Below, piece by piece: positions 1-12,897 of a DNA stretch of 64,000 nt (the stretch's first letter is position 1; the number at the start of each line of letters is the position of its first letter). The DNA lies in the NCBI RefSeq assembly GCF_002979535.1, contig NZ_PCPB01000002.1, forward strand, positions 62,001 through 126,000, in the 5' to 3' direction. The position numbers were made by a program, and so were the translations under genes. Source of the DNA: Brevundimonas sp. MYb52. GTDB taxonomy: Bacteria; Pseudomonadota; Alphaproteobacteria; Caulobacterales; Caulobacteraceae. The notes beneath the pieces were generated by a model that was not told where the DNA came from, did no database searches, and saw only the letters and a list, made by a program, of their open reading frames with translations.

Positions 1-2
1 AA

Positions 3-848
<846 letters not shown>

Positions 849-865
849 TCTTTCAGGAGGGCCGC

Positions 866-1555
866 ATGGCTGAACCGACCCGGACCCAGGCGCGCACGGC
901 TGAAATCCGACTGCGCTGGCTGACGCTGGCGGCGTGTCTGGCGCCCCTGCTGGTGCTGGTCGCCGTCTTCGGGACGCGTTTCGGCCTGTGGTCCGCCGGG
1001 TTCGGTCTGGAGGTCCTGACGCTGAAGATAGGTCGCATCCTGGCCTTTGCAGGCCTGGCGGCGGCCCTGGTCGCGGTGGTGGCGGCCTTCAAGGACATGC
1101 GCCGTCGCGGGCTCTATGCGGTCGTGTCCCTGATCGTGGCGGGCGCGACCGTGGCGCTCTTTCTGGTCCAGGAAGGCCGCTTTGCGGTTCCGGCCGACAA
1201 TGATGTGACAAGCGACGCCGCCGAGGCGCCCGCCTTCTCACGCGCGGTCCTGGCCATGCGCGGGGGGCAGGGGGGCGCATCGGTCGCCTGCCCTGATCTG
1301 GTGTCGGTTTCGCGTCAGGTCGCGCCCGAGACGGCGGCGGCGGCCTTGTCGGCGGCGGGTTTCACCGTGCGCGGCGCCGCGCCCTTCCGCGCCGATGGGG
1401 CGAAGGAAGGCTTCTGGTTCGGCCTCACCTATGACGCCGCCATCCGCATCCGTCCGGGCCGCACCGACGTCCGCGTGGCCCAGCGCGAAGGCGTCACGGT
1501 CGGCGACGAGGCCTGCCGCCTGGCGCGCGCCGTCATGGACGGGTTGCAGCCCTAG
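866..1555 (+). CDS. DUF1499-like membrane protein
   Basis: A 229-residue protein of unknown function. The ATG at 866 is preceded by a good Shine-Dalgarno (AGGAGG at 855-860), which decides against the longer open frame from 728. Two or three hydrophobic segments lie in the first 110 residues (around LTLAACLAPLLVLVAVFG, ILAFAGLAAALVAVVAAF and AVVSLIVAGATVALFLV), followed by a soluble domain with the pattern of DUF1499 (FWFGLTYDAAIRIRP, then DVRVAQREG, ending in DEACRLARAVM). The fold assignment is by resemblance. It follows the acyl-CoA ligase gene by 17 bp and converges with the MBL-fold gene, overlapping its stop by a few bases. Confidence 0.75.
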   Translation: MAEPTRTQARTAEIRLRWLTLAACLAPLLVLVAVFGTRFGLWSAGFGLEVLTLKIGRILAFAGLAAALVAVVAAFKDMRRRGLYAVVSLIVAGATVALFLVQEGRFAVPADNDVTSDAAEAPAFSRAVLAMRGGQGGASVACPDLVSVSRQVAPETAAAALSAAGFTVRGAAPFRADGAKEGFWFGLTYDAAIRIRPGRTDVRVAQREGVTVGDEACRLARAVMDGLQP

Positions 1556-2460
1556 CCGATCAACCGATAGCGCGCGGCCATCGTCGGTTCTGGATCAGCG
1601 GAGACGCGCTCTTCCTTCACCAGTTTGACCAGGTGCGACAGGACCGACAGGCTGGCCGCCGGCCACAAACGCTGGTCCACGGCGGCGTAGAGGGCCGGGA
1701 CCATGTCCGCGATGGTCGCATCGCCCGCCGCCAGCCGCGCGCAGATCTGCGCCTCGCGTTCCAGCCGGTGGTCGCGATAGGCCTTGAGGAAGGGCGCGAC
1801 CTGGGTGATGGCGGGGCCGTGTGTCGGCCAGATGGTCGAGAAGCCGCGCGCCAATACCCGGTCCAGACTGTTCATATAGGCCGCCATGTCGCCGTCGGGC
1901 GGGGCGACGACCGTCGTCGACCAGCCCATGACGTGATCGCCGCTGAACAGGGCGTTCTCATCGCGCAGAATGAAGGCCATGTGGTTCGAGGCGTGGCCGG
2001 GCGTGGCCAGGGCCTCGATCATCCAGCCGTCGCCCTCGATCATTTCGCCGTCGGTCAGCACGACGTCGGGCGCAAAATCGTCATCGTCGTCTTCGTCCAG
2101 GGCGGCCGAGGCGTGGGTGGTCCGCGCCGGAGGCTGCGCCGCCAGGATCGGGGCGCCGCCGACCGCCTCGGCGAAGGGGCGGGCGAGGGGGGCGTGGTCG
2201 CGGTGAGTGTGGGTCACCAGGATATGGCTGACGGTCCGACCCTTTACCGCGCGCAGCAGGGCATGCAGGTGGGCTTCGTCCTCGGGGCCGGGGTCGATCA
2301 CCGCCACCTCGGCCCCCGGCATGTCACGCCCGATGATGTAGGTGCCGGTGCCGGTGAAGGTGAACGGTCCGGGGTTGTCGGCGATTACGCGCTGGATCAG
2401 GGGCGAGACCTGATCTCGATGGCCGTAGGTGAAGTCGAACTGGCGGACATAGGGGATCAC
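1552..2460 (-). CDS. MBL-fold metallo-hydrolase
   Basis: A 302-residue metallo-beta-lactamase-fold hydrolase. The zinc motif THTHRDH is plain, with downstream ligands in GHASNHM and GDHVMGW, giving the usual dinuclear metal site. The C-terminal region (DQRLWPAASLSVLSHLVKL) resembles the winged-helix tail of LACTB2-like proteins, which include hydrolases and RNA nucleases. I chose the GTG at 2460 because AAGGA sits about 11 bases upstream and the extra 43 residues of the longer frame are low-complexity Arg/Pro. The substrate is not predictable. An acidic DEDDDDD stretch in the middle is unusual. Confidence 0.85.
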   Translation of the reverse strand: MIPYVRQFDFTYGHRDQVSPLIQRVIADNPGPFTFTGTGTYIIGRDMPGAEVAVIDPGPEDEAHLHALLRAVKGRTVSHILVTHTHRDHAPLARPFAEAVGGAPILAAQPPARTTHASAALDEDDDDDFAPDVVLTDGEMIEGDGWMIEALATPGHASNHMAFILRDENALFSGDHVMGWSTTVVAPPDGDMAAYMNSLDRVLARGFSTIWPTHGPAITQVAPFLKAYRDHRLEREAQICARLAAGDATIADMVPALYAAVDQRLWPAASLSVLSHLVKLVKEERVSADPEPTMAARYRLIG

Positions 2461-2558
2461 GGGCGGGCGTCCTTGGAGAGGCGGATCGGTCGGGCGGCGA
2501 CGGTCGGGCGGCGCCGACCTTGCGTTCAACGCCTGTAACCTATTCGGGAGCCGTCGCC

Positions 2559-2708
2559 GTGATCCGAACCGCTGTTTTTCCTGTGCCAAATCGGCCCTGG
2601 GTCGTCGTGGCTGTTTTGGTCTGTCTCACGGCGGCGCAGTGGGCTGTCGCCTCTTGCACGCCGGAGCCGGCCCCGCCCTACGCCGCCCGCGTCTCCATCG
2701 CCCGCTAG
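2559..2708 (+). CDS. Possible small hydrophobic protein
   Basis: A short frame opening with GTG at 2559 would give about 49 residues with a hydrophobic stretch (VVVAVLVCLTAAQWAVASC) and a Pro/Ala-rich tail, resembling a small secreted or membrane-anchored peptide. It fills the gap between the divergent start of the MBL-fold gene and the convergent end of the DUF442 gene and ends 4 bases into the latter. No homology is recognised and the ribosome-binding site is weak, so it may be a chance frame in GC-rich DNA. Confidence 0.25.
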   Translation: MIRTAVFPVPNRPWVVVAVLVCLTAAQWAVASCTPEPAPPYAARVSIAR

Positions 2709-3109
2709 AGCGGCAGGCGGCTGAGATCGTAGCCGGCTGCCGCGGCCTGGACGCGCAGGGCGTCGGCGTCGGCGCCCCGCGCGCGCTCGGCCATGGCCCA
2801 GATCGCCGCTGAGCGCATGCCAGAGCGGCAGAAGAGCAGCGTCGGGGCTTGATCCGCCAGGCATTCGCCGACCCGCGCCACCGTGACGGGATCAGGCATG
2901 CCGCTCACCGGAGCCTCGACATAGTCCAGGCCCGCCGCCTCGGCCGCGGCCCGCATTTCGGCGCTGGTCGGCTGGCCCGGCTCTTCATGATCGGGGCGGT
3001 TGTTGATCACCCGGCGCAACCCCAGTTGCGTGGCCAAAGCCGCCACGGCTTGAGGGGCGATCTGGCCTGACAGCCAGGTGTTTTCATTCAATGCGACCGG
3101 GTCGGCCAT
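2705..3109 (-). CDS. DUF442 / TIGR01244 sulfurtransferase-phosphatase family protein
   Basis: A 134-residue protein with the dual-specificity-phosphatase-like fold of DUF442 (the BLH family). The loop LLFCRSGMRSA is a C-x5-R signature with the catalytic cysteine and arginine, and INNRPDHEEPGQP near residue 35 is the characteristic N-terminal block of the family. Members are linked to sulfide/persulfide metabolism or to unknown phosphatase activity; which applies here cannot be told. It starts 3 bp after the stop of the upstream secreted-protein gene on the same strand, so the two are probably cotranscribed. Confidence 0.85.
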   Translation of the reverse strand: MADPVALNENTWLSGQIAPQAVAALATQLGLRRVINNRPDHEEPGQPTSAEMRAAAEAAGLDYVEAPVSGMPDPVTVARVGECLADQAPTLLFCRSGMRSAAIWAMAERARGADADALRVQAAAAGYDLSRLPL

Positions 3110-3112
3110 GAT

Positions 3113-3643
3113 CTACTGTCTCCTTACACGCACCGCCCGGCTGCGGCCTGCGGTGAGTTGATAGCTGCCCAGGGCGGCGCGGCGCACCCGAACGTCCATG
3201 CCAGCGCGATTCTGGAACCGGACAGGCTCGGAATCGATCTGGCGCCATTGCGATCCATCCGCCAGTCGGAACAGCCATTTTCCATCCGCGCCCTGGCCGG
3301 CGCTTATGAGAGTGGTCTCGACCGAATCGATCTTCACCTCGGCTTCGTCTCGACCGAATAGAGCTGGAAGGCCCGGCATTTCAAAGCCGAACAGCTGTCG
3401 GCGAGCTTCGCGAATCTGTCCGCGATCGACCACCACCACGTCACCTTGTCGTTCTGCGGTGTCCAGGGCGCTTGCCGCATTGTCGAAACAAGTCAGGCGC
3501 TCGGCGTCGGCAGCAATGGCCCGGCACCGAGAAATCTCGCTCATGAGCGTCGAGCGTTCAGGGGCGGAAATTTGCGCATAACACTGTTCATTTAGAAGAA
3601 AAGTTGCGGCAATTGTGCATACGGCAACGGAGATGGTGCGCAT
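3113..3643 (-). CDS. Secreted hypothetical protein
   Basis: A 176-residue protein with a signal peptide (MRTISVAVCTIAATFLLNEQ followed by CYAQ). The mature N-terminus carries SRCRAIAADAERLTCFDNAA, a paired-cysteine helix common in small periplasmic proteins of alphaproteobacteria. The C-terminal half looks like a beta-rich domain (GKWLFRLADGSQWRQID, then GMDVRVRRAALGSYQL). No enzymatic motif is seen. It lies 3 bp upstream of the DUF442 gene on the same strand. Confidence 0.75.
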   Translation of the reverse strand: MRTISVAVCTIAATFLLNEQCYAQISAPERSTLMSEISRCRAIAADAERLTCFDNAASALDTAERQGDVVVVDRGQIREARRQLFGFEMPGLPALFGRDEAEVKIDSVETTLISAGQGADGKWLFRLADGSQWRQIDSEPVRFQNRAGMDVRVRRAALGSYQLTAGRSRAVRVRRQ

Positions 3644-3922
3644 TTTTCGAGGTCTCTGGCAGGAGGTCGTTAGAGAATTCGTCTTGAATTTCTAGCGTTG
3701 CGTCAAGCGACAGCATAGGTCGAGCGTGGCGATTTTGCGACAGGGTGGGGGCGACTTTGTTACGGTTCTGCAATTTCCCTGTCCGATACAGAAATCACGT
3801 GGCTATTTTCCCATCAGCTATCGGTCGAACGCTTTGCCAGTGACGATTGATGAAGCCGTGGCTGACAGGCTCGGGGGCATTAAGCTCTGCCGTTGTCGGT
3901 CACAACATCAGGAGGGTGACAC
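3644..3922 (+). promoter_or_regulatory. Intergenic leader upstream of the TonB receptor gene
   Basis: A 279-bp gene-free stretch between divergent genes. It is more AT-rich than its neighbours and must contain the promoter of the downstream receptor gene and that of the secreted protein on the minus strand. A clear Shine-Dalgarno (GGAGG at 3911-3915) precedes the TTG start of the receptor. No operator or riboswitch is recognised. Confidence 0.45.
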
Positions 3923-6900
3923 TTGAATTTCCAGATCAAACGCGAGCGGTTGCTGGCGTCGACAATGATCGCGGGCCTTGCGCTTGCGGGCATGGCGGCT
4001 CCTGCCATGGCTCAAACGACTCCGGCGCCGGCTGAAGCCGATCAGGCCAGCCAGGTCAGCGACGTCGTCGTGACCGGGTCGCGCATTCGCCAATCGAACC
4101 TCACCACCACCAGCCCTGTGACCCAAGTCACCGGCGAAGACATCGACATCGCAGGCGTGACCCGCGTTGAAGATCTGGTCAACCAACTGCCGCAGGCCTT
4201 CGCCGCGCAGAACTCGACCGTGTCCAATGGTGCATCGGGTACGGCGACCGTGTCGCTGCGCAACCTGGGCGCTGACCGCACCCTGGTGCTGGTCGATGGT
4301 CGCCGTATGGGCTACGGCTCGCCGAACGACGCGGCCGCCGACCTGAACCAGATTCCGGGTCAACTGGTTGAGCGCGTTGAAGTTCTGACCGGCGGCGCCT
4401 CGGCCGTCTACGGTTCGGACGCTGTCGCCGGCGTTGTCAACTTCATCACGAAGAAGGACTTCGAGGGCATCCAGATCGATGCTCAATACGGTTTCTACCA
4501 GCACAACAACGACTACGACGGTCCGGGCAACCTGCGCGCGGTCATCGAGCGTCGCGGTCAAACCAACCCGTCCAACTTCAAGCTTCCCGATGACAATGTC
4601 GTCGATGGCGAGAGCCGCGAAATCAACCTGATGATGGGTGTTTCGGCTCCGGACGGTAAGGGCAACCTGCTGGCCTATGCCGGCTATCGTTCGAACAACC
4701 CGATCCTGGGCGCCAACCGCGACTATTCGTCCTGCTCGCTGGGCGGTGAAGCTGCCGGTGAGTTCACCTGCGGCGGTTCGGGCACGTCGTTCCCGGGTCA
4801 ATTTGTTGCGCTTCTGCCGACCGGCAACAAGGCCCTCACCGTTGGTGGGCCGAGCACGCCTGGCGCAGGCACCTTCGTGCCCTACAGCGCGGCGACCGGC
4901 GCCTACAACTTCGGCCCGCTGAACTACTTCCAGCGTCCCGATGAGCGCTACACTCTGGGAGCGATGGGCCGCTACCAGATCAACGACAAGGTTGAGGCTT
5001 TCGCCCAACTGATGTTCTCGGACTACAAGTCGAACGCCCAGATCGCGCCGTCGGGCGCCTTCCTCGGCCCGATCCTGGAAATCAACTGTTCGAACCCGCT
5101 GTTGTCCGCTCAGCAACGCGGCGAAATCGGCTGCGCCGCGCCGGGTGACTCCGTCAACATGCTGATCGGTCGTCGTAACGTCGAAGGCGGCGGACGTCAG
5201 GACACGATCAACTACGAATCCTACCGCGCCGTCGTCGGCATCCGCGGCGAAATCGCTGCCGGTTGGAACTATGACGTCGCGGCCCAGTTCTCGCGCGTCA
5301 ACATGAGCCGCGTCTATCTGAACGACTTCTCGAACACGCGTCTGGCTCGCGCCTTTGACGTGGTCGATGTTGGCGGCGTCGCGACCTGCCGTTCCGTCGT
5401 CGATGGTACGGACCCGGCTTGCGTGCCCTACAACATCTTCTCGCTGGGCGGCGTGACGCAGGAAGCCCTGGACTACCTGCAAATCCCGCTGGTGCAGACC
5501 GGTGAAACCACGCAGCAGGTCCTGACGGCCGCTCTGACGGGCGATCTGGGTCAGTACGGCTGGCAACTGCCGACCGCTTCTTCGGGCGTCAAGGTGGCCA
5601 TCGGTGCGGAATATCGCCGTGACGCCCTGGGTTCGACCACGGATGTCTCCTTCGCCACCGGCGACGGTGCTGGCCAAGGCGGCCCGACGATCGGCTTCAC
5701 CGGTTCGGCAGACGTCATCGACGCCTTCGGCGAAATCCAGATCCCGTTGGCGGACGAGCAACCCTGGGCCTATTCGGCCTCGGTTGACGCTGCCTATCGT
5801 CACTCCGAGTACGCGCGTCTGTCGACCGACACCTACAAGTTCGGCATCGACTATGCGCCGATTGAAGACGTGCGTTTCCGCGCCAGCTATGCTCGCGCCG
5901 TTCGCGCTCCGAACGTGATCGAACTGTTCCAGGCTCAGGGCTTCAACCTGTTCGACATGGATGACGATCCCTGCGACTTCACCGACCCGAACGGCGACGG
6001 CACGGCTTCCGCCGCGGCTTGTATCGGTACGAACCCCTGGCAGGTTACGGCCGCTCAATCGACGGGCGGTCTGGTGACCAACCCGTCGGGTCAGTACAAC
6101 TTCCTGCAAGGCGGCAACCCCGACCTGGAGCCGGAAGAGTCTGATACGGTCACGTTCGGCGTGGTCTTCACGCCGAGCTTCCTGCCGCGCTTCAACCTGA
6201 CCCTCGACTACTTCAACATCGAGGTCAGCAACCTGATCGGCGCCATCGGCCAGCTGAACACGATCTCGGCCTGCTATGACAACAACGTCGCAGCGGCCTG
6301 TCAGCTGATCCGTCGTGATCCGGGCACCGGCGGTCTGTGGCTGGCGGACGGCAACGTCATCGACACCAACGTCAACATCGGCGGCCTGAAGACCTCGGGC
6401 ATGGACGTCAACGCCAACTACAGCATCGATCTGGCCGACCTGGGCGCAGATCAATGGGGCCGTCTGGGCTTCGGTTTCGTCGGCACCTGGCTGAAGGAAC
6501 TGGAAACCGACACGGGTCTGGGCTTCAGCAACAGCGTCTATGACTGCGCTGGCTTCTTCGCCAACCAGTGCGGCGTGCCGAACCCGGAATGGCGTCACCG
6601 CGCCCGCATGACCTGGGAAACTCCTTGGGATGTCCAGTTCGCCGGTACGTGGCGCTACTACAGTGAAGTCGAAATCGGCGTCCTGGGCACCGACGGCAGC
6701 CTGAACAACAGCATCGATCGTCTGGACAAGACTCTGGAAGCCCAGAACTACTTCGACATCGCTGCTGACTGGCAAGTGCGTGATAACCTCAGCCTGCGCG
6801 CTGGCGTTAACAACGTGTTCGACAGAGATCCGCCGCTGTCGTACAGCGTCGGCACGACGGGTAACAACAATACCTACCCGCAGCTGTATGATGCGATGGG

Positions 6901-6937
6901 CCGTTACTTCTTCTTCGGTCTGACGGCGAACTTCTGA
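3923..6937 (+). CDS. TonB-dependent outer-membrane receptor
   Basis: A 1004-residue outer-membrane active transporter. It has a signal peptide (ending GMAAPAMAQ), a short TonB-box region (SDVVVTGSRI), a plug domain over about residues 50-165 with VLVDGRRMGYGS and GGASAVYGSDAVAGVVNFI, then a long beta-barrel with aromatic girdle segments ending in the typical terminal phenylalanine (FFGLTANF). The start codon is TTG at 3923, supported by GGAGG 8 bases upstream and the signal peptide. The type resembles the large Caulobacterales receptors for oligosaccharides, peptides or siderophores; the substrate cannot be inferred and no transporter genes are adjacent. A strong terminator follows. Codon use is highly biased, suggesting strong expression. 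Confidence 0.95.
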   Translation: MNFQIKRERLLASTMIAGLALAGMAAPAMAQTTPAPAEADQASQVSDVVVTGSRIRQSNLTTTSPVTQVTGEDIDIAGVTRVEDLVNQLPQAFAAQNSTVSNGASGTATVSLRNLGADRTLVLVDGRRMGYGSPNDAAADLNQIPGQLVERVEVLTGGASAVYGSDAVAGVVNFITKKDFEGIQIDAQYGFYQHNNDYDGPGNLRAVIERRGQTNPSNFKLPDDNVVDGESREINLMMGVSAPDGKGNLLAYAGYRSNNPILGANRDYSSCSLGGEAAGEFTCGGSGTSFPGQFVALLPTGNKALTVGGPSTPGAGTFVPYSAATGAYNFGPLNYFQRPDERYTLGAMGRYQINDKVEAFAQLMFSDYKSNAQIAPSGAFLGPILEINCSNPLLSAQQRGEIGCAAPGDSVNMLIGRRNVEGGGRQDTINYESYRAVVGIRGEIAAGWNYDVAAQFSRVNMSRVYLNDFSNTRLARAFDVVDVGGVATCRSVVDGTDPACVPYNIFSLGGVTQEALDYLQIPLVQTGETTQQVLTAALTGDLGQYGWQLPTASSGVKVAIGAEYRRDALGSTTDVSFATGDGAGQGGPTIGFTGSADVIDAFGEIQIPLADEQPWAYSASVDAAYRHSEYARLSTDTYKFGIDYAPIEDVRFRASYARAVRAPNVIELFQAQGFNLFDMDDDPCDFTDPNGDGTASAAACIGTNPWQVTAAQSTGGLVTNPSGQYNFLQGGNPDLEPEESDTVTFGVVFTPSFLPRFNLTLDYFNIEVSNLIGAIGQLNTISACYDNNVAAACQLIRRDPGTGGLWLADGNVIDTNVNIGGLKTSGMDVNANYSIDLADLGADQWGRLGFGFVGTWLKELETDTGLGFSNSVYDCAGFFANQCGVPNPEWRHRARMTWETPWDVQFAGTWRYYSEVEIGVLGTDGSLNNSIDRLDKTLEAQNYFDIAADWQVRDNLSLRAGVNNVFDRDPPLSYSVGTTGNNNTYPQLYDAMGRYFFFGLTANF

Positions 6938-6957
6938 TTTAGGTCAGAATGAAAGCG

Positions 6958-6992
6958 GGGCGGCGGACCTTCGGGTCCGCCGCCCTTTTTTT
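6958..6992 (+). terminator. Rho-independent terminator of the TonB receptor gene
   Basis: A perfect 12-bp GC-rich stem (6958-6969 with 6974-6985) closes a TTCG tetraloop and is followed by seven T residues. It lies 20 bases after the receptor stop codon. Confidence 0.95.
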
Positions 6993-7221
6993 GTTGGATA
7001 CGTCGTAAAGGGCAGGCGCTGCGACCTTGCCGTTGCGGCGCGCGGACGGCTCCGCAAGACATGGGCGGGGCGCCAATGGCGGCTACGTGACGTAGCCTCT
7101 TCATGAAGGGCGAAAAGCCAATAGGGCCTGCGCGCAAGCGTCAGGCCTATGACGCCGTCAGCGGCGCGGAATCATGTCGGAGAGTGGCGGCAGCCGCCTG
7201 ATGTCCAGACGGCTGCTGATT
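6993..7221. other. Intergenic region without recognised gene
   Basis: About 230 bp between the receptor terminator and the convergent end of the methionine operon. No convincing coding frame, promoter or repeat is seen. Confidence 0.5.
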
Positions 7222-9887
<2,666 letters not shown>

Positions 9888-9888
<1 letters not shown>

Positions 9889-10982
9889 CAGGCCACCAGC
9901 TCGAAAGGTTCCAGACCCGCCAGCCGCATGGCCACGGGGCGTTCCGGGATTTCGCGGGGTTTCAGCGGCGCGACTTCTTCGGCCACGTGTTTGATGTGGT
10001 CAGGGGTCGTGCCGCAGCAGCCGCCGACGATGTTGACCAGGCCCGAGGCGGCCCATTCCTCGATGAAGTGGGCGGTTTCGTGCGGCTGTTCGTCATACTG
10101 ACCCATGGCGTTGGGCAGGCCGGCGTTGGGGTAGGCGGCGACCAGGGTGTCGGCCACGCGGCTCAGCTCGGCGATGAAGGGCCGCATCAGGTCGGCGCCG
10201 AGGGCGCAGTTGAAACCGACGGCAAACGGCTTGGCGTGGCGCACCGAGTTCCAGAAGGCCTCGGCGGTCTGGCCCGACAGGGTCCGGCCCGATCGGTCGG
10301 TGATGGTGCCGGAAATCCAGATGGGCAGGGCGGGCAGCCCCTCGTCCTCGAGGTCCTTGATGGCCTTGATGCAGGCCTTGCAGTTCAGCGTGTCGGTGAT
10401 GGTTTCGATCAGATAGAGGTCGACGCCGCCCTCGTTCAGGGCCTTCACCTGATGACGATAGGCCTCATAGACCTCGTCGAACGTCACCAGCCGCGCGCCG
10501 GGATCGTTCACGTCGGACGACATAGACAGCATCTTGTTCAGCGGACCGATGGAGCCGGCGGCGAAGCGCGGCTTGTGCGGTTCCTTGGCCGTCCAGCGAT
10601 CGGCGGCGGCGCGGGCCAGCCGGGCGCCTTCCAGATTAATGTCCCAGACGGCCTTGGCGTCCAGTTTGTAGTCGTCCTGGGCGATGACGGTGGCCGAGAA
10701 GGTGTTGGTCTCGCTGATGTCGGCGCCCGCGCCGTAATACTGGTCGTGCAGGTCAGCGATGATGTCGGGGCGGGTGATGCAGAGGATGTCGTTGTTCCCC
10801 TTCATCTGGTCCTTCTCGTCATAGCCGTTGGCGGCGACGAAGCGGTCGCCGCGGAAGTCACCTTCCTCCAGCCCGCGTCGCTGGATCATGACGCCCCAGG
10901 AGCCGTCGAGGACCAGGATGCGGTCTTGGGCCGCCGCGTGCAGGGCGGCGATGCGTTCAGGACGGGAGAGAGGGGAAGTCAT
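9888..10982 (-). CDS. metH: Methionine synthase, homocysteine-binding half
   Basis: A 364-residue homocysteine S-methyltransferase-type barrel, equivalent to the N-terminal module of full-length MetH. The zinc ligands are seen in GFNCALGAD and in the late pair [24 protein letters not shown]-type sequence (here [11 protein letters not shown]) opens the barrel. Single-chain MetH of enterobacteria has about 1,230 residues; here 364 plus 888 residues on two chains cover the same modules. It lies between metF and the second metH half, overlapping each by one base. Confidence 0.94.
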
Positions 10983-11932
10983 TACGCAACAGCCTTGGTT
11001 TCACGCACGCCCAGCACTCGGCAGATGGCATAGACCAGCTCGGCGCGGTTCAGGGTGTAGAAGTGGAAGTCCGAGAAGCCTTCTTCCTGCAGTCGCGCGC
11101 AGGTCTCGGCGGCGATGGAGGCGGCCAGCAGCTTGCGGGTCTCGGGGTCGTCGTCCAGCCCGTCGAAATGGGCCGCCAGCCAGTCGGGGATGGAGGCGCC
11201 GCAGGCCGCGCTCATCCGGCTCAGGCCCTTGAAATTGGACACCGGCATGATGCCGGGGATCAGCGGGATGGTCACGCCCGCCGCCCGCACCCGGTCGCGG
11301 AAGCGCAGGAAGGCCTCGATGTCGAAGAAGAACTGGGTCACGGCGCGGGTGGCGCCGGCGTCCACCTTGGCCTTCAGTACCTCGATGTCGTGGTCGATCG
11401 ACGGGCTTTCCGGGTGGCGCTCGGGATAGGCGCCGACGGTGATGTCGAAGCCGCCGACGCGGTTGATGGCCTGGGACAGTTCGGTGGCGTTGGCGTAGCC
11501 GTCGGTGCGCGGGACGTAGGCGCCGCCGATGCCGTCTCCGCCGGGCGGATCGCCGCGCAGGGCCACGATGTGATCGACGCCGATGGCCTTGTAGCCCTCG
11601 ATGACCTCATCGACGTCGGCGCGGCTGGCCTCGACGCAGGTCAGGTGGGCGGCGGGGCGCAGGGTGGTCTCGCTGATGATCCGCTGAACCGTGCGGTGGG
11701 TGCGCTCGCGCGTCGAGCCGCCGGCGCCATAGGTGACCGAGACGAAGGCCGGGTTCAGCGGCTCCAACCGACGGATGGCGGACCACAGATTGGCCTCAGC
11801 CTCGTCCGACTTGGGCGGGAAGAACTCGAAGGAGACGTTGACGGCGTTGCGGTTGGAGCCGGCGCGGGCGACGGGGCCCAATGGCGACAGCAGCAGGGCG
11901 CGGGCTTCAGCGAGAGAGGCGGGGGAGGCCAT
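10982..11932 (-). CDS. metF: 5,10-methylenetetrahydrofolate reductase
   Basis: A 316-residue MetF that reduces methylene-THF to methyl-THF with FAD and NAD(P)H, supplying the methyl donor for the methionine synthase encoded downstream. Family motifs include FEFFPPKSDEAE with the catalytic Glu near the N-terminus, SVTYGAGGSTRE, VALRGDPPGG and ITVGAYPERHPES. The start overlaps the stop of the ArsR-methyltransferase gene by one base. Confidence 0.95.
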   Translation of the reverse strand: MASPASLAEARALLLSPLGPVARAGSNRNAVNVSFEFFPPKSDEAEANLWSAIRRLEPLNPAFVSVTYGAGGSTRERTHRTVQRIISETTLRPAAHLTCVEASRADVDEVIEGYKAIGVDHIVALRGDPPGGDGIGGAYVPRTDGYANATELSQAINRVGGFDITVGAYPERHPESPSIDHDIEVLKAKVDAGATRAVTQFFFDIEAFLRFRDRVRAAGVTIPLIPGIMPVSNFKGLSRMSAACGASIPDWLAAHFDGLDDDPETRKLLAASIAAETCARLQEEGFSDFHFYTLNRAELVYAICRVLGVRETKAVA

Positions 11933-12894
11933 CAGGCGGTCTTTCGAGCGGGGACGGCGGCGCGTTCGCCGGTCCAGATGTGGACGGTCAGGCCCTCGGT
12001 GTCGGGCGGCAGGGCGACGGGAGCGTCGGCGGTCAGGCCTGCGTCGGCCAGCCAGCCCTGGATTTCGTCGTCAGCAAAGCCCAGGCGGCGATGCTGGTGG
12101 GCGTCGCGCAGTTGTTCCAGCTTATGGGGGGCGAAATCGACGATCAGCAGCTTGCCGCCGGGCATGACCAGACGCGCGGCCTCGGCCACGGCGGCGGCGG
12201 GGTCGGCCAGATAGTGCAGGACCTGGTGCACGATGACCAGATCAGCGCTGGCGTGGGGCAGACGGGTCGAGAAGATGTCGCCATGGCGCAGCTCGACCTT
12301 GTCCAGCCCAGCCTTGGCGACGTTGGCGCGGGCGATGTTGAGCATGTTCTGCGACAGGTCGAGGCCGACCGACATCTTCGCCTTCTTGCCGAACAGGGTC
12401 AGCATCCGGCCCGAGCCGGTGCCGAGGTCCACGACGCGCTCGAACGGGCCGGGGCCGGCCGCCTGTTCGACGGCGGTTTCGACCGCGCTCTCGCAGACAT
12501 AGAGGCTGCGCATCTGGTCCCACTGGGGCGCGACCTGTTCGAAATAGCGGGCGGCGTCGATGGCGCGCTCCTTGCGCACCTCGTCCAGACGGCGATGGTC
12601 GGCCTCGCCCTCGGCGTCGTCCAGCAGGTCCAGCACGGTGTCGATCAGACGACGCGACAGGGCGTCGTGCGACAGGCGGTAGAAGACTCGCGCCCCGTCG
12701 GGGAATCGCTCGATCAGGCCAGCATCGGCCATCAGTTTCAGATGGCGCGACACGCGCGGCTGACTCTGGTCCAGAACCCTCGACAACTCCATGACCGACA
12801 GCTCCTCCGCGGCGAGCAGCGACAGCACCCGCAAACGGGTGGGTTCGCCCGCGGCGCGCAGGGCCTCGACGGTCTGGTCAGCAGTCAGGGTCAT
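11932..12894 (-). CDS. ArsR-family regulator fused to a SAM-dependent methyltransferase (SahR-like)
   Basis: A 320-residue protein. Residues 1-95 form an ArsR-type winged helix (EALRAAGEPTRLRVLSLLAA, LDQSQPRVSRHLKLMADAGL) and residues about 140-310 a class I methyltransferase with VVDLGTGSGRML as the SAM loop. It lacks the metal-binding cysteines of arsenic-sensing ArsR proteins. Fusions of this type next to metF/metH are known or predicted to sense S-adenosylhomocysteine or SAM and control methionine synthesis; that role is inferred from position. I chose the ATG at 12894 because it begins the conserved domain; it lies 3 bp from the palindrome at 12898-12923, so the transcript is probably leaderless and autoregulated. 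A TTG 36 bases upstream would read through the palindrome. Confidence 0.88.
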   Translation of the reverse strand: MTLTADQTVEALRAAGEPTRLRVLSLLAAEELSVMELSRVLDQSQPRVSRHLKLMADAGLIERFPDGARVFYRLSHDALSRRLIDTVLDLLDDAEGEADHRRLDEVRKERAIDAARYFEQVAPQWDQMRSLYVCESAVETAVEQAAGPGPFERVVDLGTGSGRMLTLFGKKAKMSVGLDLSQNMLNIARANVAKAGLDKVELRHGDIFSTRLPHASADLVIVHQVLHYLADPAAAVAEAARLVMPGGKLLIVDFAPHKLEQLRDAHQHRRLGFADDEIQGWLADAGLTADAPVALPPDTEGLTVHIWTGERAAVPARKTA

Positions 12895-12897
12895 GAG

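Noticed and set aside
3908-6775. 955-codon minus-strand open frame antisense to the TonB receptor gene
   Set aside because: It has no family motif, is Val/Asp/Arg/Gln-rich as expected from antisense of biased GC-rich codons, and the plus strand encodes a textbook receptor.
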